Assembly (NCBI GenBank): GCA_001767435.1
Contig: MEKT01000097.1
Span: 1-51,697 of the forward strand
Length of the DNA stretch: 51,697 nucleotides
Reading direction: 5' to 3'
Origin: Acidobacteria bacterium RIFCSPLOWO2_02_FULL_65_29
GTDB lineage: Bacteria; Acidobacteriota; Vicinamibacteria; Vicinamibacterales; CAVVIG01
The notes under the pieces are model-generated. The model did not search any database and had not been told where the DNA came from. It saw nothing but the letters and a program-made list of their open reading frames with translations. Within the stretch, counting starts at the first letter, position 1. Every line of letters starts with the position of its first letter. A program made the translations under genes and the position numbers. Shown in pieces: positions 43,618 to 51,697 of the stretch.

Positions 43618-46368
43618 ATGATCACGAAGACGATCTCGCATTACGAGATAGTGGAGCTCGTCGGCGAAGGCGGGATGGGCACGGTGTACCGCGCCGTCGA
43701 TACGCGCCTGGGTCGGCCGGTCGCCATCAAGCTGCTGCGAAGTGAGATCGCTGGCAACGGCGAGAGTAAGAAGCGGTTCATCCACGAGGCCAGGGCCGCT
43801 TCCGCCTTGAACCATCCCCACATCACGACGATCTATGACATTGGGCAGGACGGCGGCGTGGATTTCATTGCGATGGAGTACGTCGCCGGCCAGTCGCTGG
43901 CCCGCCTACTTGGCCGCACCGGACTCAAGATTGAGGATGCGCTCACGTACGCGATTCAGATCGCGGATGCACTGGCAGCCGCTCACGCTGTTGGAATCGT
44001 GCATCGCGACCTCAAGCCGGCCAATATCATGGTCAGCGACAAGGGATCGATAAAAGTTCTCGACTTTGGCCTCGCGAAGTTGACCGAGTCGGTTCGTTCT
44101 GAGCCGCTCGACGAGCACGTCACGACAACAAATGTGGAGTCCCGCGGACGCCCGCAGACCGAGGAAGGGACGATCCTCGGAACCGCAGCCTACATGGCGC
44201 CCGAACAGGCGGAGGGAAAGCCGACCGATGCGCGATCGGACGTCTTCTCGTTTGGTGCGGTGCTCTACGAGATGGTCACCGGCCGTCGTGCATTCGACGG
44301 CGAAACGAAGATGTCGACCCTGGCGGCGATCCTGGCGAAAGAGCCGGAACGTCCGAGCGACGTGATCCCGGGGTTGTCGCGGGATCTCGAGAAGCTGATC
44401 GTCCGCTGTCTCCACAAGAAACCCGAGCGTCGCTGGCAGGCGACAGCCGATCTCAAGCTTGCGCTCGAGGAACTGCGGGAAGATCTCGAGTCGGCCCAAC
44501 CAGCACTAGCTTCCCGCGGCGCGTCGATACCGGCCCGTCGGTCCAAGGGGCGGTTGACGTTGGCGGCCGGAGCGATCCTGGCGACGCTCGGGGCCTTGAC
44601 GTTCAGCGTGTGGTGGCGGGCCTCGCCGACCGAGCTGGGCGCCAACGGCCAGCCGTCTCTCAGGCGGCTCACTTCAGATGTGGGCTGGACCGATTATTCG
44701 GCCATCTCACCCGATGGAAGAATCCTGGCGTACGCCTCCGACCGCAGCGGCGAAGAGAATCTCGACATCTGGGTCCAACAGATTTCAGACGGCTCTCCGG
44801 TCAGGTTGACGCGCCATGCCGCAGATGACGTCGATCCGTCGTTCTCTGCCGACGGGAGCAAGATCGCTTTTCAATCCAGCCGGCTGGGAGGGGGAATCTA
44901 CGTCATTCCCACGCTGGGCGGCGAAGAGAGACTCCTCGCGAAAGAAGGCTTTTCTCCACGGTTTTCCCCTGACGGAACGTGGATCGCCTACGGTGTCGCG
45001 AAAGCGCCCGGCGTTGGACTCTACGTGGCCCCGGCGGCCGGTGGACCGGCCACGCCGGTGGCCGCGGATTTCTACCTGGCCCGGGCCCCGGTGTGGTCAC
45101 CGGACGGTCGCCATTTGCTGTTTTGGGGCCAGCGCGACCGTAACGCCACGCCGGAGAACAACGTCGATTGGTACGTGGCGCCAGTGACAGGCGGTTCGCC
45201 GGTAAGAACGCAGGCGCGGAATGTTCTCCTTCGTGAAGGATTTCAAGCGTTTCATGGACTACCGACAGCCGACGGGTGGGTCGGCACCGGAAACCGCCTC
45301 GTTTTTCATGGGCGGGTCGGGGACTCGTCAAGTACCTGGCAGGTGGCCATTTCCCCGAGGAACTGGCAGGTCAGCGAGGCGCCGCGGCGGGTGACATTCG
45401 GCACCACAGACGAATCGTCCGCCTCAGTGGCCGTGGACGGGCGACTCGTATTCACCAGTCGAACGATCGGCGCGGATATTTGGGGCCTTGCGATCGACGC
45501 AGACGACGGCCGGGTGCAGGGTCCCCTGAAACGGATCACCCAGGATCTCGCCGATGATTACGATCCGACGCTGTCGGCCGATGGTGGAGCGTTGGCATTC
45601 CGTTCACGAAGAGCAGGGCGGTTCGACGTCTTCTTGAGAAACCTGGGGACCGGCGAGGAAACCGTCCTGACCCAGACTCCAGCAGATGACTCCCCGGTCA
45701 TCAGCCCTGATGGAACGAAGGTCGCGTACTCGTTCCGGCAGAATGGCAAGACGCCTATCTTCGTGGTCGCGGCGAGCGGAGGAGCGCCCGAACTCGCGTG
45801 CGACGATTGCGGCGAGGTGGAGCAGTGGGCACCCAATGGACGCGAGCTACTGTTTGTCACGGCGGATGACCCTTCCGGGGTCGGCCTCTTGAACGTGGGT
45901 TCCTCACAGCATCGGGAATGGCTCAAACATCCCGGCTACGGAATCTTCAATGCACGCTTGTCCTCGGATGGACATTGGGTGTCCTTCAATGCCAGACCAA
46001 ATAGATATGCGCCTGCTCAAGTGCTCATTGCGAAGGTACAAGACTCGATCGTTTCGGGCGAGAAGGAGTGGATTGTGGTGACCGAGGATGGTGAGGCGCC
46101 AAACTGGTCACCACGCGCCAGGCTTCTGTACTTCTGGTCGAATCGAGACGGCTCTCCATGCCTCTGGGCACAGCCTCTCGATCCGACGACAAAACGGCCG
46201 ATCGGGTCGCCGCTGGATATCCAACACTTCCACAGCAGAGGGTTATCGTGGAGGAACCTGTATCTGGGCACACCGGATATCGCCGTTGCCCCCGACAAGA
46301 TCGTATTCAACCTAGGCGAGCACACGGGCAACATCTGGATCACGGATCTCCCACAGATCCCGGATTAG
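43618..46368 (+). CDS. Hanks-type Ser/Thr kinase with WD40-like (PD40) extracytoplasmic propeller
   Basis: 916 residues. The cytosolic kinase at about 8-290 has GEGGMGTVYRA, Lys38, HRDLKPAN (Asp131), DFG 149-151 and GTAAYMAPEQ. One transmembrane helix is at about 313-333 (LTLAAGAILATLGALTFSVWW). The outer part contains PD40/TolB-like propeller repeats (SPDGRILAYASDRSG, SADGSKIAFQSSR, SADGGALAFRSRRAG). It is probably a receptor kinase sensing an extracytoplasmic ligand. It lies 28 bp after exported kinase-like protein 1 and 34 bp before its paralog, in one apparent operon. Confidence 0.92.
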   Translation: MITKTISHYEIVELVGEGGMGTVYRAVDTRLGRPVAIKLLRSEIAGNGESKKRFIHEARAASALNHPHITTIYDIGQDGGVDFIAMEYVAGQSLARLLGRTGLKIEDALTYAIQIADALAAAHAVGIVHRDLKPANIMVSDKGSIKVLDFGLAKLTESVRSEPLDEHVTTTNVESRGRPQTEEGTILGTAAYMAPEQAEGKPTDARSDVFSFGAVLYEMVTGRRAFDGETKMSTLAAILAKEPERPSDVIPGLSRDLEKLIVRCLHKKPERRWQATADLKLALEELREDLESAQPALASRGASIPARRSKGRLTLAAGAILATLGALTFSVWWRASPTELGANGQPSLRRLTSDVGWTDYSAISPDGRILAYASDRSGEENLDIWVQQISDGSPVRLTRHAADDVDPSFSADGSKIAFQSSRLGGGIYVIPTLGGEERLLAKEGFSPRFSPDGTWIAYGVAKAPGVGLYVAPAAGGPATPVAADFYLARAPVWSPDGRHLLFWGQRDRNATPENNVDWYVAPVTGGSPVRTQARNVLLREGFQAFHGLPTADGWVGTGNRLVFHGRVGDSSSTWQVAISPRNWQVSEAPRRVTFGTTDESSASVAVDGRLVFTSRTIGADIWGLAIDADDGRVQGPLKRITQDLADDYDPTLSADGGALAFRSRRAGRFDVFLRNLGTGEETVLTQTPADDSPVISPDGTKVAYSFRQNGKTPIFVVAASGGAPELACDDCGEVEQWAPNGRELLFVTADDPSGVGLLNVGSSQHREWLKHPGYGIFNARLSSDGHWVSFNARPNRYAPAQVLIAKVQDSIVSGEKEWIVVTEDGEAPNWSPRARLLYFWSNRDGSPCLWAQPLDPTTKRPIGSPLDIQHFHSRGLSWRNLYLGTPDIAVAPDKIVFNLGEHTGNIWITDLPQIPD

Positions 46369-46402
46369 CTGAGATAGGCGGCGATTCTTCGAGGAGGTGC
46401 AT

Positions 46403-47230
46403 ATGCGACATCGAGTCGAATTCGCAGGGCTGGCGACCGGATTGGTCATCCTCAGCGCCGTCACCACGCTTGGCCTCGGGCTCCCCCAGTCTTTCGACGC
46501 TGTACAAGGCGAGGATGTCGAGCGCTTCTTGACCCAGGCGAAGTTCGTGCGGTTAGGAAAGACACTCGGCGGCGTGACGCTGTCGAGACAAGCGATTCTC
46601 GAGCTCGATGGCGTCACCCGCTTCGGCGTCTTCAAGACCATCGATGAAAGCCGATCGGGGTACACGCAGCTCTCCAGAGGCGGGGAGATCAACTTTCAAG
46701 ACAGCTGGCGCACGGAGATTCCGGCCTACGAGCTGGACAAACTTCTCCGGCTGCGAATGGTGCCTGTCACCGTCGAGCGGACGTACAACGGCGCCACGGG
46801 TTCGCTCCAGGCTTGGGTGGATCTCGGAATGTCGGAAGCCGAGCGCCTGAAGAAAAAGATTGGCGCCCCGGACGTCGAGGCGTGGAATCGACAGATCCAC
46901 AAAGTACGAATGTTCGACAATCTCATCTACAACACGGACCGCCATTCGAACAACATCTGGATCTCCAAGGATTGGAACGTGATCCTCATCGACCATTCCA
47001 GGGCGTTTCGTAACTTTGGACAGTTGCGCGCTGAAGGGGACCTCACTCGATTCTCTCGGTCGCTCCTCGAGGCGATGGAGAAGCTTGACAGACCAACGCT
47101 GATCAAGCTCGTGAGTCAGTACCTCACCCCTTATCAGATCGACGCCTTGCTGCAGCGGCGCGATCTCATTGTTCAACGGGCACGGCGTCTCGCCGCGGAC
47201 AAAGGCGAAGCGGCCGTGCTGTTTCCTTGA
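46403..47230 (+). CDS. Exported PI4K/FAM20-like kinase-fold protein 2
   Basis: The 275-residue paralog of 42774-43589 has a hydrophobic signal at about 8-28. Landmarks: Lys78 in RFGVFKTI, Glu105 in RTEIPAYELDKLL, hinge-like LQAWVDL, Asp179 and Asn183/184 in NTDRHSNN, and Asp197 in VILIDHSRAF. The NTDRHSNN...LIDH pattern is closer to canonical PI4K/HipA-like catalytic loops than copy 1. ATG 46403 follows a strong GAGGAGG site. It may phosphorylate exported protein or lipid targets, or be a pseudokinase; ATP supply outside the cytoplasm is an open question. Confidence 0.72.
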   Translation: MRHRVEFAGLATGLVILSAVTTLGLGLPQSFDAVQGEDVERFLTQAKFVRLGKTLGGVTLSRQAILELDGVTRFGVFKTIDESRSGYTQLSRGGEINFQDSWRTEIPAYELDKLLRLRMVPVTVERTYNGATGSLQAWVDLGMSEAERLKKKIGAPDVEAWNRQIHKVRMFDNLIYNTDRHSNNIWISKDWNVILIDHSRAFRNFGQLRAEGDLTRFSRSLLEAMEKLDRPTLIKLVSQYLTPYQIDALLQRRDLIVQRARRLAADKGEAAVLFP

Positions 47231-47277
47231 CATCGCCGCGACGCGCACGGTGCGGGAGAAGGGCGTCGGCGACCTAC

Positions 47278-49869
47278 TCAGTTGGGAAGCCTCGCGCGCC
47301 GTAGGATCTCCTGGAACCGCGGATCGTCACCGAGCCTGTCATTTGAAAACGGGTCTGCGGCGGCGCCGTCCAGCTGAGGGTCGCGTAGCTCGACGGCTCT
47401 CGACAGCCATTCCAAAGCGAGGTCCTTCTCGCCCGCGTGCAAATACGGGAGGAACACATCGATCGGGGCCACGTGCACTCCGCTCATTCCTGATGCGAGA
47501 AGGTCCGCGACCTGGCGCATGGCTCTCGGGTACCCCCCCTCCGAGTAGCCCCGCACAAGAGCGTCTTTGACCTCGCGTCCGTAAAACCCAATACACCCCT
47601 CGGCGCCCTTCAGCGCCTGTTCAGGTCTGCCCGTGATGTTGAAGGCGTGCCAGAGGACACAGTGAGCACCTATCAGCTCCGGTGACTTTCTGAGCGCGTT
47701 TTGCGACTGTACGATGGCCTCGTCGTAGCGACGGACGAAATACAAATTCATTCCGTAGCTGGCCTGAAAGTTGGCATTGAGCGGATCCAATTGCACGGCC
47801 AACTCGATCTGAGCCATCGCTTCCTCGGGACGCTTGAGCGCCATCAGCACCCCAGCGTATCCGTCGCGCGCGCCGGCAAGATTGAGGTCGAGCGCGATGG
47901 CTCGCCGGTACTCCCGTTCACTGGTCTCCCAGTCCCAATCGGCCCGGGCGATTCCGCCCAATACGGCGTGAGCGAGCGCCAATGTACCATCGAGCTCGAG
48001 GGCCTTCACCGCGGCTGCCTTCGCCTTGGGCGTGGCTTCGCTGGGCGCCACGTATCCCGTGAAACTCCGGAGGTTCCAAACGATTGCGATACCCGCGTAG
48101 GCGGCCGCGTAGCCGGGATCCTTCGCCAGCGCCACCTCGAAGTACTCGAGCGCAACGTCGAGATCCGACCGCGTCCGCCTCTGCATGTGGAAGCGGCCCT
48201 TGAGGTACGCTTCGTACGCCTCGGGGTTGACGGGGCGGGCGCTGGCCAGCCGCGTTTGCTCAGCGGGAAGGAGCGTCAGTCTCAGCGACCCCGCAACCGA
48301 TCGTGCGACGTCACTCTGTAGCGCCAGAATGCCGGCGAGCTCGCGGTCGAAGCTGTCGGTCCACCGCTGCGTCTGATCGCGCACCTGAATCAACGTGGCG
48401 CTGATGCGCACGCGACTGCCCTCTCGGCGAGCGCTCCCTTCCAGCACGTAGTCCACTCCGAGCTCGCGGCCGATCTGATCGATCGCGATGTCGCGCTTCT
48501 TGTACCGCATGGACGATGTCCGCGCGATCACGCTGAGGCGCTGCGGGTGCAGGCGGCCAAGCTGCGTGATCATCTCGTCGGTGAGGCCGTCGCTGAAGTA
48601 CTCCTGCTCCGGATCGCCCGTCAGGTTCTCGAAGGGCAGCACGGCCAGCTTGATCGGATCCGCAGCGGATGGGCTGCCACCGAGCCGCTCCCGCAGGCCG
48701 CCGACATTCACTCCTATCAGAAGCGCCGCGACAGCGAGTCCTGTAGCGGCCGCCGCCACTCCAGCACGTCGCCTGACCCGCGCGCGCCAGCCAGCCCTTG
48801 GTGGTACCGAACCCGCGTCAATCGCTTCGAGCGCCGCGCGCACTTCGCGCGCGTGCTCGTAGCGCCGCTCGGGCCCCTTCTCCAGACACCGCTCGATCAC
48901 GGACCTCAGCGCAACGGGTGTGGCGTCCGGCAACGGCGCGGGCGCATCTCGCAAGATCGAGGAGAACAGCTCCGGGGTCGTAGGGGCCGCGAAGGGCTTG
49001 GCGCCGCTCACCATCTCATACAGCAGCACGCCGAGCGCCCAGATGTCCGTGCGCGCATCCGTGACGCCGCCGCGTACCTGTTCCGGCGCCATCGCGTACG
49101 GCGTGCCAACGGCGACGCCGGCTGGCGCCAGCGAGGCTATTGTTGTGGCGTCGGCCAGCAGCGCGTCATCGCGCCGCGCCAGCCCGAAATCGACGATCTT
49201 CAACCGCCCAGCTGCCGTGACCATCGCGTTGGCCGCCTTGAAGTCGCGATGCACGACGCCATTGTCGTGCGCGTACGCGAGCGCGTCGGCGGCCTCGGTG
49301 CCGTACCGCATGGCCTCCTCGAATGGCAGGGCGGAGCCAGCGAGCCGATCGCTCAGCGGCTGTCCATCCACGTACTCCATCGCGATGAACGCACAGCCGT
49401 TCGCTTCGCCGACTTCGTAGACGGCGCAAATGTTCGGGTGATTCAGCGCGGCGGCGTTGCGCGCCTCGCGCAGCAATTGGGCATGGGCCGTTTCGTCATC
49501 CACCGGCGCCCCCAAGACCTTGAGGGCCACCTGACGATGGAGGGTCGTGTCGTACGCGAGGAACACAACACCCGTTCCCCCGCGGCCGAGTGTCCGCTCG
49601 ATCTGATAGCTGCCCAGCTTGACTCCTGGCTCGAGTCCGGCGTGCAGGGGCTTTGAATTCTTGGTCAACCGATCGGCCACCGCGTCGGCGGCGGGCGCCA
49701 CGAGGAAGGCCTCGGCGCTCGCCCCGCGTGCCAGGAGCGAGTCGACCTCCCCGCGCAGCGCTTCGTCGCCGCTGCAAGCAGCGTCGAGGAAGGCGCGCCG
49801 CTCATCAACAGGGCGTTCAAGCGCTGCCTGATAGAGCCGCGAGATCCGCTGCCATCTGTCAGCGTCCAT
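47278..49869 (-). CDS. Hanks-type Ser/Thr kinase with TolB-like domain and TPR repeats
   Basis: 863 residues. An N-terminal helical segment at 1-70 (RWQRISRLYQAALERPVDERRAFL) is typical of acidobacterial kinases. The kinase at about 88-345 has GRGGTGVVF, Lys117, HRDFKAAN (Asp209; Phe and Ala replace the usual Leu and Pro) and DFG at 227-229. A transmembrane helix is at about 369-389. A CadC/FlgO-like TolB-N domain follows (LAVLPFENLTGDPEQEYFSDGLTDEM), then TPR units from about 535. Convergent with the exported kinase operon. Confidence 0.9.
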   Translation of the reverse strand: MDADRWQRISRLYQAALERPVDERRAFLDAACSGDEALRGEVDSLLARGASAEAFLVAPAADAVADRLTKNSKPLHAGLEPGVKLGSYQIERTLGRGGTGVVFLAYDTTLHRQVALKVLGAPVDDETAHAQLLREARNAAALNHPNICAVYEVGEANGCAFIAMEYVDGQPLSDRLAGSALPFEEAMRYGTEAADALAYAHDNGVVHRDFKAANAMVTAAGRLKIVDFGLARRDDALLADATTIASLAPAGVAVGTPYAMAPEQVRGGVTDARTDIWALGVLLYEMVSGAKPFAAPTTPELFSSILRDAPAPLPDATPVALRSVIERCLEKGPERRYEHAREVRAALEAIDAGSVPPRAGWRARVRRRAGVAAAATGLAVAALLIGVNVGGLRERLGGSPSAADPIKLAVLPFENLTGDPEQEYFSDGLTDEMITQLGRLHPQRLSVIARTSSMRYKKRDIAIDQIGRELGVDYVLEGSARREGSRVRISATLIQVRDQTQRWTDSFDRELAGILALQSDVARSVAGSLRLTLLPAEQTRLASARPVNPEAYEAYLKGRFHMQRRTRSDLDVALEYFEVALAKDPGYAAAYAGIAIVWNLRSFTGYVAPSEATPKAKAAAVKALELDGTLALAHAVLGGIARADWDWETSEREYRRAIALDLNLAGARDGYAGVLMALKRPEEAMAQIELAVQLDPLNANFQASYGMNLYFVRRYDEAIVQSQNALRKSPELIGAHCVLWHAFNITGRPEQALKGAEGCIGFYGREVKDALVRGYSEGGYPRAMRQVADLLASGMSGVHVAPIDVFLPYLHAGEKDLALEWLSRAVELRDPQLDGAAADPFSNDRLGDDPRFQEILRRARLPN

Positions 49870-49970
49870 GACGTGATTGACTGCGCCGGTCTGTGATCTG
49901 CGCTGATTCTACGCCGGAACGCTGCGTATCGATCGCAGCGCCGGGTCGAGGCCAAGCTATCCCCTGTTCG

Positions 49971-49995
49971 TCAATAGCTGATAGCTGAGAGCTTG
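49971..49995. repeat. Short TAGCTGA heptamer array
   Basis: TCAATAGCTGATAGCTGAGAGCTTG holds about three 7-bp units just after the DUF4159 stop. The TAGCTGA unit also occurs in the 33581 array. The rest of 49870-49996 shows nothing notable. Confidence 0.55.
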
Positions 49996-49996
49996 T

Positions 49997-50752
49997 TCAG
50001 TGAGTGAGCGCGTACATCATGTAATTGACGCCGAGTTTGTACGCCTCATTCGAGGGATCCACGAGGAACAACCCGGAGCCCGACCATTCCCAGTATTCCG
50101 CGACGTCGTTGTTGTGGTTGGCGATGACCATCAGCCGTTTCGCGGGATCGTTGTCCTCGTACAGCCCGTAGTACGACGGGCGAATGCCGTACATTGGATG
50201 CGGAAAATCGATGGTCTTCATCCGGAAGAAGGAATCGAAAATCCTGTTCGACTGGTCGAGCTTCACCCAGCGTAGCTCCGGCAGGACGCGCCGCATCTGG
50301 GCCTCGAAGTTGTTCCACTGTTCGTACTCGAAATCGTCGAAGATCGCGAAGCCGCCCTTGAGCAGGTATTCCCGGAACCGCCCTGCCTCGTGGTCGCTCA
50401 TCGTCCAGAAGCCGGGTTCCCACATCATGGCCACGGGATAATGGAAGAGCCGCGGGTCGTCGAGCGTCAGGATGTGCCCCCCGTCTGTCCGGGCGTCGAT
50501 GAGGGTCAGATCCTTGAGGATGGTCATCAGGTTCTGCTCGGCCCGAGGGAAATCGTGGTTCCAGGAGCCGTTCATCCCCCGGAACCGGCCGCCGAAGCCA
50601 GAGTCCCAGCGCAGGCGGACGAAGGTGAACCGGCCGTCGTAGGCCGGGTTGGTGTGCCAGATTCCCGAGGCGCCCCGATCCTGTCCGTGCAGGGCAGCCC
50701 CCGCCAGCAGGGTCGCCAGGGTCGCCGTTCGCAGGAAACGCCCTCGTTTCAG
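49997..50752 (-). CDS. DUF4159 exported protein, probable CTG start
   Basis: About 251 residues. The DUF4159 core (RFTFVRLRWDSGFGGRFRG, SWNHDFPRAEQNLM, LTLDDPRLFHYPVAMMWEPGFW, YLLKGGFAIFDDFE, YEWSG-like C-terminal part) needs the frame to extend upstream of the only in-frame ATG (50575). In the extension a signal peptide appears (LRTATLATLLAGAALHGQ), starting at CTG 50752 behind a GGAGGGG ribosome site; an in-frame TGA lies at 50765-50767. No ATG, GTG or TTG occurs in between. Function unknown; relatives are often annotated as a signal peptide protein near MoxR/BatA-type genes. Confidence 0.8.
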   Translation of the reverse strand: MKRGRFLRTATLATLLAGAALHGQDRGASGIWHTNPAYDGRFTFVRLRWDSGFGGRFRGMNGSWNHDFPRAEQNLMTILKDLTLIDARTDGGHILTLDDPRLFHYPVAMMWEPGFWTMSDHEAGRFREYLLKGGFAIFDDFEYEQWNNFEAQMRRVLPELRWVKLDQSNRIFDSFFRMKTIDFPHPMYGIRPSYYGLYEDNDPAKRLMVIANHNNDVAEYWEWSGSGLFLVDPSNEAYKLGVNYMMYALTH

Positions 50753-50897
50753 AAGCCCCTCCGGTCATGCGATTATCGCACCTCGACCACCCGAGCACCC
50801 GGGGCATCTGGAGCACCTGGAGAGAATGAGAGTTCCCCGAGCCGTTTTCGTGGTACTCTCTCGCGACGCCTTTGAGCGTCTTCGAAGAGGAGACTGC

Positions 50898-51161
50898 ATG
50901 GCCAAGAAGAGAAAACCGAGCGCCGCTTTCATGAAGCCGATGACCCCCAGCGCGGCTCTGGCCGAGGTCGTGGGCGCGAAGGCGATCCCTCGGACCGAGG
51001 TCACCAAGAAGCTGTGGGCCTACATCAAGAAGAACGGCCTCCAGGACAAGAAGAACAAGCGGATGATCAATGCCGACGCCAACCTGAAGGCGGTCTTCGG
51101 CGGTAAGGCGTCCGTGAACATGTTCGAGATGACGAAGCTCGTCAGCAAACACCTGAAGTAG
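50898..51161 (+). CDS. SWIB/MDM2-domain protein
   Basis: The 87-residue stand-alone SWIB domain reads MKPMTPSAALAEVVGAKAIPRTEVTKKLWAYIKKNGLQD...MINADANLKAVFG, then a Lys-rich end. SWIB domains are best known from eukaryotic chromatin remodellers and chlamydial topoisomerase; bacterial solo versions are basic and may bind nucleic acid or protein. It is preceded by GAAGAGGAG and followed by a strong terminator, so it is a monocistronic gene. Confidence 0.92.
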   Translation: MAKKRKPSAAFMKPMTPSAALAEVVGAKAIPRTEVTKKLWAYIKKNGLQDKKNKRMINADANLKAVFGGKASVNMFEMTKLVSKHLK

Positions 51162-51201
51162 TGCAACTGGGCGCGACTCGCCCGGATTGCCGCGACGACG
51201 A

Positions 51202-51236
51202 GGCGACGGTCTCACGGGCCGTCGCCTTTTTGTTTT
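51202..51236 (+). terminator. Rho-independent terminator after the SWIB gene
   Basis: GGCGACGG and CCGTCGCC form a perfect 8-bp stem around a 9-nt loop, followed by TTTTTGTTTT, 40 bp after the SWIB stop. Confidence 0.92.
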
Positions 51237-51263
51237 GGCCAATCGGGCAACACTGTCGAGATC

Positions 51264-51294
51264 GTCTTCTTCGTGCCTTCGTGTCTTCGTGGTG
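51264..51294. repeat. CTTCGTG dispersed repeat
   Basis: CTTCTTCGTGCCTTCGTG then TCTTCGTGGTGG resembles the core of the array at 31272-31310. It lies just before the last gene and is of a type I recognise from intergenic regions of many environmental genomes. Confidence 0.6.
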
Positions 51295-51303
51295 GAGGAT
51301 GCC

Positions 51304-51697
51304 ATGCTCGGTCGCGCCTTGTGTTTGGCCGCCCTGCTCGCGGTAGGAGCGTCGATGAGCGCCAACGCCCAGGATCGGATGCCGCCGATTCCACCCGAGA
51401 AGTTGACCGACGCGCAGAAAAAGGCGGTCGAGGAATTCCGCGCCGCGCGAAACGCCAACGTGACGGGCCCCTTCGTGCCCCTGCTGCGGAGCCCGGAGGT
51501 GATGAACCGCGCGCGCGCGATGGGCGATTACTTGCGCTTCAAGAGCGTCCTGCCCCCGCGGTTGAGCGAGTTCGCGATTCTCATCGCCGCGCGCCAGTGG
51601 ACGCAGCAGTACGAGTGGGACGCGCACTACCGGCTCGCGCTCGAGGCTGGGCTGAATCCGCAGGCGGCCGCCGCCGTCGCCGAAGGCCGCCGGCCCG
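51304..51697 (+). CDS. Exported carboxymuconolactone-decarboxylase-like protein (partial)
   Basis: 131 codons visible, running off the right edge. A signal peptide (MLGRALCLAALLAVGASMSANAQ) is followed by a CMD/AhpD-like helical domain with PFVPLLRSPEVMNRARAMGDYLRF, SEFAILIAARQWTQQYEWDAHYRLALEAGL. Members include decarboxylases and peroxide-related CxxC proteins; the visible part has no CxxC. ATG 51304 is in good context (GGTGGAGGATGCC upstream). Confidence 0.82.
   Translation, partial: MLGRALCLAALLAVGASMSANAQDRMPPIPPEKLTDAQKKAVEEFRAARNANVTGPFVPLLRSPEVMNRARAMGDYLRFKSVLPPRLSEFAILIAARQWTQQYEWDAHYRLALEAGLNPQAAAAVAEGRRP

Noticed and set aside
50630-50650. REP-like GTAGGCCGGGTT string in the DUF4159 gene
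   Set aside because: It is ordinary coding sequence (NPAYDGR on the minus strand) and lacks the paired stem.

Overview
The window reads as high-GC chromosomal DNA from a soil-type bacterium, most likely Acidobacteriota of the Vicinamibacteria kind. This is inferred from the gene families: carboxypeptidase-regulatory TonB receptors, DUF5916 barrels, kinase-WD40 and kinase-TPR proteins, NHL propellers, CehA/McbA hydrolases, TMTC-like proteins and several Tat- or Sec-exported enzymes. There are no rRNA or tRNA genes, no CRISPR array, and no complete insertion sequence or phage.

Layout. (1) 1-396: the tail of a small membrane protein gene, then a 192-bp block that recurs at 17394-17585. The block ends in the remnant of a deleted TMTC-like gene. 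(2) 396-10374: a same-strand exported-enzyme cluster with two NHL propeller proteins, CehA-like hydrolase 1, two near-identical amidases in tandem, and CehA-like hydrolase 2. (3) 10375-22872: TonB-receptor territory built from duplicated parts. It holds one complete receptor, a 110-bp cehA fragment, a PQQ-propeller/inactive-M16 pair, a receptor reduced to its last 30 codons, a small membrane protein, a TMTC-like glycosyltransferase-type gene on the minus strand, a second complete receptor and a second small membrane protein. (4) 23041-33580: a near-complete quinohemoprotein amine dehydrogenase (QHNDH) cluster, in the order qhpD-C-A-B, a single-heme terpenoid-cyclase-fold protein, then qhpF-E-G. 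The catalytic gamma subunit keeps every residue needed for the three Cys-Asp/Glu thioether crosslinks and for the cysteine tryptophylquinone (CTQ). The radical SAM enzyme, flavin hydroxylase, leader protease and exporter that mature it are all present; the usual AraC-type regulator qhpR is not in the window. (5) 33724-41985: housekeeping and accessory singletons: PfpI, M20 amidohydrolase, membrane protein, DUF5916 barrel, HAD dehalogenase, cupin, DUF2007, frameshifted DUF4440 and YdeI-like. (6) 42026-49869: a phosphosignalling island with a winged-helix/FHA regulator, two exported proteins carrying a PI4K/FAM20-like kinase signature, a Hanks kinase with a WD40-like extracytoplasmic part between them, and a convergent Hanks kinase-TPR protein. 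(7) 49997-51697: DUF4159 protein with a probable CTG start, a stand-alone SWIB protein with a clear terminator, and the start of an exported carboxymuconolactone-decarboxylase-like protein that runs off the window.

Two features tie the window together. A conserved element, GCCACAAYTTGCAAC followed about 22 nt later by CTATYYT, lies 115-150 bp before three different start codons: a TonB receptor, a small membrane protein and qhpD. Five intergenic gaps carry degenerate tandem arrays with a strict 7-bp period but a different heptamer in each gap. The strongest candidates for undescribed biology are the exported kinase pair with its Hanks kinase and FHA regulator, and the extra heme protein inside the amine dehydrogenase cluster.
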